Notes under the pieces: model-generated
Told to the model about the DNA's origin: nothing
Seen by the model: only the letters and a program-made list of their open reading frames with translations
The model's database searches: none
Assembly: GCA_008508345.1 (NCBI GenBank)
Contig: QNGE01002662.1
Location: forward strand, 16,019-80,018
Direction of reading: 5' to 3'
Origin: Paragonimus westermani
Lineage: Eukaryota > Platyhelminthes > Trematoda > Plagiorchiida > Troglotrematidae
Length of the DNA: 64,000 bases
Program-made: the position numbers and the translations under genes
Shown: positions 54,280-64,000 of the stretch, piece by piece
How positions within the stretch are numbered: position 1 is the stretch's first letter
How the letters are laid out: every line of letters begins with the position of its first letter

Positions 54280-54650
54280 CAGAATTGGTAGAAGTTACAG
54301 TGAGGGCAATGGATTGAAATTCACATGAGGCACTTTGCTCTGCTAAAAAGCTTTGGACTAAACATGTCTTCGAACTGCCACAGACGGCTTGAATGTAACC
54401 CATATTGCGGCATTAACGGCACTTGGATTTGTTAACTGGGCGCGTCAGTCAAGAAGGTTTGTGAACACACGACCTACAGTCGTCGCAATATTTGATAAAA
54501 TTCCGGAAAGCATGATGTGATTCGTGTGCCCCATTTCTGTGACAGGCTACCTTTGCAAACTGTTGTTGGTGTGTCTGCTTCCCAGCACTGTTTGCATTGT
54601 GTAACACAACTAGTTTCTCATTCACCGTAGCCTTTACATTTTGAAGTTGT

Positions 54651-54914
54651 TCACAAACAGTGCTGGCAGACTCGAAAGATGCCGCCTTCAGTAGTAACCA
54701 CTTGTGTTGGGGTCAAGGTGCATTGATTCTCGTGGAACTTATCTTCTTCCGTAGCCTCAAAGTTGATAAGTTGAACGTGCTTGAGTAGCAAACGTTTCAA
54801 AGAATCATAAGAAAGTGAAGGAGATGAATCCAGAAACGCCAGATTTTCAGTCAACCCATACGCATCCTTATCACTAACCGTGAGATAATGTGGTGTTTTC
54901 TTCTCTTCCCCCAA
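54651..54914 (-). pseudogene. Gypsy element 4 gag fragment
   Basis: This contains DKDAYGLTENLAFLDSSPS, then LKRLLLKHVQLINFEATEEDKFH. It is clearly related to LLLPHVQPVNFEAVKTANFH of element 3. It breaks off shortly after; a basic CCHC part is not evident in this frame. Confidence 0.7.
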
Positions 54915-54959
54915 AGCTTCAAGAGCAATACATCAAATTGCATAGCGTTTCAAATAATC

Positions 54960-55200
54960 TTCGAATCACGTGAATTTGAGTGGAAGTTCGGATTTTCCAC
55001 GTTGCAAACGTCCCCCATGAGAAATATATTGGCCGCGACGCCAGTTGTGGTAGATGGAAATACGCAGTAGTAATCGGAAACCTACTTAGCTCCAACCCAG
55101 AGTTGGTTTCTATACAGTAGCAACAGCGCAACACGTTAGTCAACAAAATCTTAAGGTGGTCAGCATTATCTACTACATAATCATTCATGCAGCAAAACAA
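54960..55200 (-). repeat. LTR-like repeat of Gypsy element 4 (5' side)
   Basis: Partner of 53540-53790. Confidence 0.65.
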
Positions 55201-56380
55201 CCCTAGTTCACCATATTTGGTTGTGAATTACAATCTTTACAAACTTCCCGAAGATTCCAACAACGATGGCTGCCAACATGCTGATCGAATTGTTATTATA
55301 TGTATGATCACAAATATTTGTGATGCCGTAAGTTTTTTAGGAGGTCATAGGCTAACCTATGACAACTTAGAAATTTGTACATATACCTCAGGACTTACGA
55401 TAATATACGATTAATATAGTGATTACTCCGAATGAGTCATGTAACTGCTCCACATTTGGTTTTCTAAAGCATCTTTTACGAGTTTTATTCAGGAGAGAGT
55501 CAAAGGAATCTGAGGAATCAATCTCCAAGATCTCGAATTTTTAAATCTCAAAATCGAAAGACTATACCACAACATAAATATTCCCTTTCACAGATGTCTC
55601 CATTCAACTGATTAAAACTGTTTTGTCTTTGCAGAACCGCTATTTATGGTAACTTGTATTACGCTCAGTCAGTTTAAACGACAAATTTCAATTTCTGTTA
55701 GCATTCACGGTTCACAGAATACAGCACAGCGTACGGTCTGTACACATATATATATGCATATATGTAGCAAAATACGTTTGCTAATGAAAAGGACAAACGT
55801 TCTTCGGTAATACCTGGGCTCAAGAAACATGCATGTTTTTATATAACGTGATAATAATGGGTCAGATATGAAGTACCGCCCTAAAACTATGCCCTTAATA
55901 CAGATAGGTATGTACAAAAGAAAAATCAAAATACGTAAAACTAAGTGAAGTGGCTTAAACAAAAACTCAAGGTTTATAGAGTTTTATGAATCGCGTTTAG
56001 CAAAAGGAAGATGGCGTAAAAGTACTGAAACGAACAACGTTGTGGAGTAGTTGTCACCACTGGTGGACAAAGACCGCTAAGCGTAAGAAGACCAGTGGTG
56101 TGCTAAATCATTTCAGAGTGCAATTGAACATCTAGAAGACACCCGACCAAAGGTAAAAGGCGATATAAAGAAACTTCTCTCCTCTGTCGCTCAGGCTAGC
56201 TGAGGCGAAAGTTGATGTGTTTCTGCCAGAATTACAGACCATGTGATCAAGATGATGGAGAGATATGAGTGAAGTTATATCTTTGCTAAGGTCGAGATGA
56301 ATTATGAAAATATCACCGTTGTGTGTTAGCAAGCGAGAGTGGTTGAGCGTTCAGATTTGATATTTCGGTCGTGCCTAATG
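55201..56380. other. Unassigned AT-rich sequence
   Basis: Short frames only (maximum 85 codons, 55962-55705 minus). A TATATGCATATATG stretch lies at about 55748-55762. Confidence 0.5.
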
Positions 56381-56382
56381 TA

Positions 56383-56640
56383 AGGTCAATGGCGCTGTTG
56401 CTAACACGGTTGCCTCATGGCCGGAGTTCAAATCCCGGCAGTGGCAAAGACATGCACTACTGATGAGCTCTAATGAGAGCGAAACTGGAGTTTAGTGCTT
56501 CTTCTCGAAAGAGCCCGGCTGGAAAGTCTATCTGAATGCGAACGCTGTGATCAAATGTGAGTGATGGTCAACTTGAAAATGAACCAAATCCCTGACTACT
56601 CATCAGTAATCTAAACGGTAGTCAGTCTGAAGTTTTTAAA
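56383..56640 (+). mobile_element. tRNA-like SINE with embedded hammerhead ribozyme
   Basis: The head has a tRNA-like layout: an A-box-like region (TGGCGCTGTTGCTAACACGG, from about 56390) and a B-box-like GAGTTCAAATC inside CCGG...CCGG at 56421-56437. The hammerhead follows within 20 bases. Downstream sequence up to about 56640 is shared in part with a degenerate copy at 62245-62425. It is transcribed, if at all, by RNA polymerase III and moved by a LINE. The partner LINE is not identified. The exact 3' end is uncertain. Confidence 0.72.
56454..56498 (+). ncRNA. Hammerhead self-cleaving ribozyme (open at stem I)
   Basis: All core elements are present. Stem I 5' strand is GCACTA (56454-56459). 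The conserved core is CTGATGA (56460-56466). Stem II is GCTCT with AGAGC (56467-56471, 56476-56480) around loop AATG. The second core is GAA (56481-56483). Stem III is ACT/AGT (56484-56486, 56489-56491) with a 2-nt loop, followed by the cleavage base T56492. The stem I 3' strand is TAGTGC (56493-56498), a perfect partner of GCACTA. Predicted cleavage is after 56492. A very short stem III is typical of the ribozymes in schistosome SINEs and other retroelements. The start and end of the SINE are separate. Confidence 0.85.
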
Positions 56641-59600
56641 AAGATGGAATGAGAGGACCATAACGGATGTATATTTTTCACCTCAGGTTAGTGGTGGACA
56701 ACATGTTTTTAATTTACCTGTTGAGCAAGGTCCAGGTTTTGCAACAGTCATGTAAATTTACGTGGGCAGTTAACAGATGATCTGCTGAGTGAGCAGCAAT
56801 CAACCGACTTGGTGACATAAACAGTTAAATGAAGTGAGGTAAATTTCAATGTTATCAAAAATGTCCAAAGATAACCAACGCATGTGATTTTAAACTTGGA
56901 AGATATGGTCAAAATTGGAAGCCACAGCTATTGTATGCTGGTTTCTTGTAATTACAATTAGATATGAACCAGCGGTAAACACATATGACGGAGAAAACTG
57001 TACGGATCACTTAGCAGGTTAATTATACGGAGAGCGGAACGGCTTAGCAACGATATATCGTCCAAATTAGTTGTAAACGGCCGTTACTACTGGCCATCAA
57101 AATAACGGAAAACCACTTTGAGTAAAACTGAACAATGTGGCAAAGAAACCTGCTATATGGGAATTTCTAACGATTACGGAAGAAATTAGTTCACCACTAA
57201 TTTATAACAAAAATAACGAAAGGCGCCAAGAAATACTTGAGGTATTGATCTAATCTTTTATGTAATTACTCATAAGGCCTGACATATCAATTCATCGTCT
57301 TGTTCATAAAAATCTGTCCTGATTGAAATGGTAGCTGTTAGCTACTCCATTTAAAGTTGAAAGCAAATTTACGCTTATTATGAATGCGGAAATTAAGTCA
57401 AGCTAATTATCGCTTGAGGGTTCCGACAATTTCACTGAGGTTTCCTCTAACTTGTATTCGTGTGGTAATAAGGTGAATGAACCAACCCAGCTCTTCATAC
57501 ACAAACTTCTTTCACGGTTATCCAGCAGTACTGTGAAATATCTAGAGTCGAAATGAATACTACACGAAACAAGTCATACGATTTAGAACTATGCAAAGCA
57601 ACAAAGGGAACAGATTAGCACAGAACTACTATTGAATCAGGTGTGTGATTAGAGTTTTATCACACGGAATAATGTGGTTTCCACACAATTCAGTCTGTCA
57701 TCCTCCTGGGGACGGTTTATGAATTCGTGTTTGGAATGATGGTCAACATAGATAACTTTAAAAATACACGGAACGGGCCCAAATTCATTTGTTAAAATCG
57801 ATAGCCATGAAGCACGTGAGTGTTCGATGTTAAACACCGAGGTGAAGTATTTAAAAAATGGAAAATTTTGAGGGATAATATATAATATCACTGTCACAAA
57901 TCTTAACTTTTTGGAGTACCGGATGTGAACTGTAGACGCACAATAAATCACAGGGATGGTTTTGTGCATGCCAGCCAAAGTGACCTGATAACCTCTGTTT
58001 ATCTGCAAGTATATATTTTACGAGGTGGCTGAACGTCCACCTTTTTCTACCCGCAACGGAGCACCATTCGATGACTTTGGAATTGCTGCGACGAAAGTTG
58101 TCAATTACTTATCAACTTACTGAGGTTTTGGTTATACCCACTATAAGGAGGGATCTCTAAAACCCCGTTCGTTTGTCTTCGAACGATCGACCATAATACG
58201 TGTCGATAAAGGCCGAACATTATCTGTCTAGTCAACGTTCAAACCTACATAGCCTTACAACATGAATGCGTCAGGTAAGCCTCTTATAATTCTCACATTT
58301 TCCACAAAGGCATGACAGAAAAACTTCGAAGTTTTAAGTACGTTGTTGATAAGTGTTACAACGACGGTTTTCCCAACTAGGATCTCATTGGTACCCATTT
58401 ACCTACCACGACTTTTTGTCTTTCCTCCACTAGGCCAAATATTCTTTACTCGAGGAAGCTAAACGGAAAATTTGTGTCTGAAATTTCATTGATGTTAGAA
58501 GTTGCAAAACTCAACTCTGTCACCCTTGTTGAGAGTTGGTGTGAGCTCATCCGAAAGGTTTCAAAGGAAGGGGTTATGCTTCAGTTACGCATGACAGCTT
58601 TTGTTGGGCTACAGAGACACACGTAGCTTTCGGCCATCAGCTGTTTGAAACGACTTTTCGGAACAGCAATTAAACTGTAGTTTCGACGAACGTCTAACAA
58701 ACAGTACACGGCAGTTTTCGTATCAAATACCGTACGAAATACTGAACAGAGTTATAAAAATAGTTACTTCCAGTGCAGGCTAAGACACACGGCGGACGTC
58801 GAGGAACAAACTGAAAAGCGTTGAAAATACAAAAGTTCATCAGGCGGCGCCGGTGATTCAATGACCATGGAAATTTGTTGCACTTCTGGACATTCTAGGT
58901 AGCAGTCAAAGGGATCACAAATGACGAAATTGCAAGTTGAAATAATGAATGGGAGTCATTAAGAATGTGCAATATTTTATTGTGCAAAATGAGTTACACT
59001 ACCGAAGAAAGTGGTGCTGGTATCTCGCCAGATTTATTGAGACAGACAAATGCAGGGACATCCATACAGAACAAGTGGATGAAAGTGCGTGGTTTTAATC
59101 AGAGGAGTCGGGGGCAGTCATGCGATCCCTGATGAGTAGAGTTTTGCGACACAGTTCTCCCCTTTTCAAGTGCCTCCTTGTCTCTCTCCTGGGTAAGGTA
59201 TCAAAACACTTGAAAATAACCTTATCGGAGGTTTCTAAAATCAGAGGTACTCTTTGCTGAAGATTAGTGCAATTTCGGCCTTCTGACCAACAAAATGGTG
59301 GGTTTTCAGGAGCTGCGAATAAAAGCTGAGCAAGGCTTTTGTTCACAGATTACTAAAGGATATAAGCAGCTCTAAATAGACATCTTTCAACCCTATCAAT
59401 TGGGCTAGTTCATAAATGCTTAACCTATCCATTTTCCCTTCCGGTCTGTTTTGAACTCAACCAACACTGTACATCCTGCAATCGCACTGTGGTGCTTCAA
59501 TGCAGCCGCTCCTTTTCCGTGGTATGCACCACCTTAATAGAAGTCAAAGATCAGCACGGATATGTTGATCTACTTCACAAACATCATTCGTGGTATTTGA

Positions 59601-62244
59601 CCAGTTTGTCAATCACATCTTATTGACGCTTCTTGTCCGCACTCAATCAAAATAGTTTATAACCATGTTAGTTTTGTTGCTAAACCCATCTTTCAATTGG
59701 TCCTCCACTCCAGGCAACTATAATCGTTTCATCCGAAAAATATCGTACCTCCTTTGACATATTTGCACAGTGGGGAAGCATTTTGTCTTTGCTTATAAGC
59801 TTCTCAAGTACACGGAGTTGGACCTCTGACAAACTACACTGTAAACCTGAGAACAAACGTTTGTAATCATAGAGGGAATAAAGTCCGTCACATGGGTGAT
59901 AACAGCAGTAGTCTTGTTAAATAATTGTGATGTAAATTAAAGAGCATCAAAGGAAATCACTTATTTGCTGCGGTCGAAAAATAACACGAAACATGGAAGT
60001 AACTTATAATATTCTGAGTTTATTTTTTACTAGGAAACTACGCTACAAAATTCAGTTGAGAAATGGTTTGCGATAAATGCTGCCCACCTTTGGCGAATTT
60101 TTTAGTTTGCCAGGATTGGCTGCAGCTGTTATGTTGCCTGGATAGAACTTGGGTGTAAACTGGTGCTACCTGAAGAGAGGAAGAAATTAGGAAGTAACAA
60201 GTTTAGTTTAGATCATACCGAAATAACACTTTAATCGGGTTTTCAAGACTTTAGGAGAAGTTACAGAGCTTCGAAAGTTAGGAAATGAGCCTATTTTGGT
60301 TTTGTCCTTGACTTTCGTAAAACGCATCAGTGAATCTTCATCAACCGTTCATATTTAATCCACACGTTCGTTTGCATCATTCGTGAAAACAAATGGCGTC
60401 AAGCACGTTTTATCATCACACGTAGAAAAAGTCAAAATACCTATTAATATGGAAAAAAATGAACACAGTTGACTTTGTGAATAAAGAATGAATGACAAAC
60501 GATTCATCTAGTAGACAGAGCACCAAAAATGCTCGTGTACAATGTACATGCTTCAGTGGAGCTAATTGCCTGGCGTGTGCTTGACTCATTTGATTGCCTT
60601 CCATCAGCTGCATGTTTGCCTGTTAAGTAAAGGAATCAACGGAAAGTTCCAGCCTGCTCAAAATTCCAGTGGGTGGTGTAATGATCTGATTGTGTACTTT
60701 GTGTATCGGTACCGGCTAGTGTGAGAAGGGGTTGGAAACTTGAATCGACCTGTGGATTGTTCATAATATCGATTCCCATTCCCGTTCGTGAGAAGAGCTT
60801 AATGGTTGTCCACACCTTAATATGATCAGACCAAAAGTTGCAACTACCTCATTTGTCGTGAATGTATCTATGGTTTTCTGCAACCAGAGGAAGTTTGAGT
60901 GTGCGGCAAACAAACTGGTTGCGATTATAATTGAACTTTTCAATAAAAAACAGTATATCGGGCAAAAATATTGTTGCTTATAGAAGGTAAAACCACTAGG
61001 CTTACGATCAACATATTTCTTATCGTAACGATGGATAGTAAACAATGTATTTGACAACAATAAATTCGTCACCAAGGTGAAACGCTGCTGCTAGGGTACA
61101 CGACTGAAACTTCAACAAAACAATTACTTATGCATACAAGACGAGTAAACATCACAACGATTCTTCAGTATAAAGTCCTTTGCAATAAATCAAACCCGAG
61201 GTTTCTTCATAATTTACAGTTTTGGTGAACAACACGCGCAAAATTTTGAAGGTATTCCGCTGACTTATTGTTCAGCTGTCGATAGTCGATCCTGTCGCTG
61301 TCTATTAGCCTTGGTGAAGATGCGCGTAAATCTCACTAAACAGCCCAATCAGGATGTTTTATTGTTGGAAAGTTGACTTTTGCTCCATTCCTATTCCAGT
61401 CACACATTACAGAATGACGAGGGTGACCGAATTTACTCAATAGCGTAGTTTGTGTCATAATCATGGGCGATGTTTACTGCTTGAAATTGCCGTGTAGAAG
61501 ATGCAACGTGTAATGGATAAGATAACTGGGGCCAGCATGAAACAAATACGGATTCGAACAGCTAATTAGCTGTTTCTTTACAGTGAACAAATGATAAACA
61601 AGAAATAGATAGTTAATTTCCCTTCCTGGCTCTAAGACGAATCGAGATGTTGTTAGGCTGTGACCGTCGGAAAACAGTCTGCGCGTAAATTGCATTTTAG
61701 ACGTCTTATCCGAACCTCTTCAAACAACCTTCCACGTATACTCAATTTTTTCAATTGTATGGCTGTTATGGCAAATAATTTCGAAAGGTTGAACAGTTCT
61801 AAACAAACGGGCAAAAGTATTTACAGACAGACTGATTTACAACACCAAGAACTTTGTGTTGATCAAGAAATAACGCAACCGTGAACCTCAATATGAAATG
61901 CCCTATTTGCATTTACTGCCCGATCGTGTATAATTTGTATTTTCGCCTATCTTGCTGTATGCAAAAAAAGATCAGTCATAGAACCAATTTCAGACCGATA
62001 TCACTGAACTCATTTACGAATGATTGTATATCTCCGGAAGCAGCATCCCTCGAAGTGCGACGAAAGAAGGTTCGGGCCAACCCGTCTTTGGTGCTGACGT
62101 TTTAATATCATCTGACGCCGGAGAACGGAACAAGCTTGGTCTCGTAGAGACAGAAGAAAGGTTATAGTGCTAGGCTTCCTCCAACCCTATCACTCTTTTC
62201 GATGGCATTTCCGTTGTTCTTTAATATTTATTGATCTAACACTC
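56641..62244. other. 5.6 kb without recognised genes
   Basis: The sequence is AT-rich with open frames up to about 119 codons (58008-57649 minus), 104 codons (61075-60761 minus) and 83 codons (59346-59095 minus). None has a recognisable motif. No further repeat family was identified by eye. Confidence 0.45.
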
Positions 62245-62425
62245 ATGGCGTGATGGTAAACACAACTGTTTTGGTAGGACTTCAGATCATGACCGTTGCA
62301 AAGATGTGCACTACTAGTAACACCTAACAAAAGAAAAACTCTGATGTAGCGTTTTTATCTGAAGGCGCTGAGTGAAAGGTCCGCAACAGTGTGACTGATG
62401 TGATCAATTGTAGTCAGCTGGCTAA
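62245..62425 (+). mobile_element. Degenerate second SINE copy (ribozyme inactive)
   Basis: It aligns with 56383-56600: ATGGCG-TGxTxxxTAAACAC, CAAAGATGTGCACTACT, and GTGATCAATTG further on. The ribozyme core is lost. CTGATGA reads CTAGTAA, stem II cannot form and GAAAC reads AAAAC. The B box is also altered. Confidence 0.6.
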
Positions 62426-64000
62426 TTTGTGTCAATGAAAATTCCAAACTTTCTGCCAGCTTCGCTTCTTAAATTCCGTGGACATCTGACAGCTTGAAGC
62501 TCTTCCAGCATTTATATGCCTCCTACACGTCCCATCCAACCTCTGACAATCATTTTCAGCATGATCACAACACTGTTTCACTGCCGTAAGACATTTCAGA
62601 TGATCATTTTTTCAAGCTTCAATCATGACGACTTCGAATATTAAGTTCACATTTCTCACAACTGTTGCTAGGCTAGCTTTTTAGTGGTGGGCGAATTAGC
62701 TCGGCTTCGCCAACAGATTAAGAGCAAATAAGTTGTCCTACCAAAAGATGTGTTACGTTACACGGATGACGATTATCGAAGCTGATTTTTGGTTTCTGAA
62801 CTGTTACGCTTCTTTCGCTCGTAGGCTGAAGTCGATTAGCTAAACAAAGCAATTCCTGCTACTCAGGTGACCGTGACGTTGTGGTCTGATGAATGAATGT
62901 TCGGATTACGATCTACCTCTTATCCCTGGGTTATGGACTCATTTCATCGACGTGCGTGATGCTGATGAAACTGAGCTAGGTCGAGACAGCCGTCAACCGC
63001 TTCGCTGGTGGCCACTAGGGAAAAATGTTTGCATGTTGAATTTTACTCACTGCGCTCCCACATTTTCCTCAAACAGGCCTATTTTTTTCCAACCATCTGT
63101 GAGACACGCAACACTATGGGATGTGTCATTGGAATTTAAGGTTGACTGACTGACGTTTGTTTACAGTCTCCTGATGCCTTCTAACATTCCATAGAAGATA
63201 TGATATTACATCCATATATACATTACGTATATAGATGTATGGTTACGTGACTTATCTATATCCAACTAGTGTGGTGGCTATTTGGGTGGGACATTTTATG
63301 CAATATGGCAAATTCAATGAAAATTTCAGCAGATGACTGCCTCAATGTTTTGCAACTAATTTCAAACGGAAAAATTCGATCACTTTTCCTTGGTGCGTCA
63401 GCACGAATAGCTCCTATTGTGGATTCAATTTATTCAGTTACACAAGATTTAACTAGTCTGCGGAGAACTACGTGACAAATAAAATCACCCGTGCACAATA
63501 AACCTGCAAAGCTACCTGAGCTCAGTGGATTTTACGAATAACTTCGTGATATCTAGTGCTTGGTATTAGCCTTAGCAAGGATAAGCTACTGGTTTACAAA
63601 CCCCATCATGCCCGATTGAACAACAACATCTTGAAGCAGCTAGAAATACCTTATTTAACTTGCTCATTCCAGCAGTGAAGTTTCGTTTACGCAGCAATTC
63701 CAATATAACCTCAACCAAGTGCATCGGCACTTACAGTTATACAAACATCGAGCATCATTTCTGAACACTCAGCGAAAGCAATGCGCAACAGGTTTCTGCC
63801 GAAGTGACACTGACCTACCGATGATCTATTTTGTGTGACATTGCTATCTTATTTGATTCATATTTTGAAAATAATTTACAATACTGAACAGGTTTGAATG
63901 TACTATCCACAAACTGTGTTTGCAATGTATCTTCTCTCGTTAATCTAGCTTGAAACCGATTTGAGTAGAATGTATGTTGATGCAGCTGGAAAAGGTGAGG
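62426..64000. other. Unassigned sequence to the window end
   Basis: Frames of 86 and 68 codons on the plus strand (62889-63149 and 63269-63475) show no recognised motif. A short TA-rich stretch lies near 63200-63245. Confidence 0.45.

Larger units (their letters stand above)
53540..55200 (-). mobile_element. Ty3/Gypsy element 4, internally deleted (LTR-gag-protease-LTR)
   Basis: Related repeats at 53540-53790 and 54960-55200 bracket a gag part (54914-54651) and a protease/linker part (54279-53800) on the minus strand. Reverse transcriptase, RNase H and integrase are missing between them. Gag and repeat sequences are related to those of element 3. Confidence 0.65.

Noticed and set aside
56383..56440. 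Genuine tRNA gene
   Set aside because: A- and B-box-like blocks are present, but the acceptor stem and anticodon arm do not form, and SINE/ribozyme sequence follows directly.

Overview
This looks like a stretch of repeat-rich animal genome, most likely from a parasitic flatworm. The support is indirect: two degenerate DNA transposons share a 38-39 nt GT-AG intron, a size common in flatworms. There is also a tRNA-like SINE carrying a hammerhead ribozyme, the arrangement known from the schistosome Sm-alpha SINEs. CR1/Jockey-type LINEs and Ty3/Gypsy elements make up most of the rest. I found no convincing single-copy host gene, and nothing bacterial (no operons, no CRISPR). Nearly every coding trace is a transposon remnant with stops or frameshifts. 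Three places are assembly-affected: single N bases at 9427 and 37565, and an 806-base gap at 46654-47459.

Layout: 0.8-4.3 kb, CR1-like LINE on the minus strand. 4.6-7.6 kb, degenerate MULE DNA transposon (copy A, minus). 8.5-13.5 kb, a second LINE family (LINE-2, minus) with ORF1, ORF2 and a long 3' UTR. 13.8-16.5 kb, a DNA transposon on the plus strand encoding a DDE-type transposase remnant and a DUF4806-like protein. 17.1-19.7 kb, nested repeats including a second LINE-2 3' UTR that is almost identical to the first but inverted. 20.2-21.7 and 23.8-27.1 kb, two Gypsy pol remnants (plus), with a duplicated 223 bp block between them. 27.1-31.8 kb, nothing recognised. 32.3-34.3 kb, a 5'-truncated LINE-2 copy (plus) with an open C-terminal reading frame. 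34.7-35.9 kb, a second CR1-like copy (minus). 37.1-40.3 kb, AT-rich DNA, an 81 bp tandem repeat and MULE copy B (minus), which is far better preserved. 40.8-42.6 kb, CR1 fragments. 44.1-49.7 kb, a Gypsy element with LTR-like ends (minus), whose reverse transcriptase is split by a foldback-like insertion. 53.5-55.2 kb, an internally deleted Gypsy relative. 56.4 and 62.3 kb, two SINE copies; the first has an intact-looking hammerhead ribozyme. Most of 55.2-64 kb is AT-rich and unassigned.

The most unusual signals are these. (1) Both MULE copies carry, on the coding strand just past the transposase end, two tandem hairpins with the histone-mRNA 3' stem-loop layout (6 bp stem, 4 nt pyrimidine-rich loop, usually followed by AC). 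(2) The hammerhead ribozyme lies inside the SINE. (3) The MULE protein joins a SWIM zinc finger to a C-terminal PHD-like finger. (4) A foldback-type insertion has termini built from an approximately 11 bp repeat. (5) LINE-2 shows an AUGA stop/start overlap between ORF1 and ORF2.
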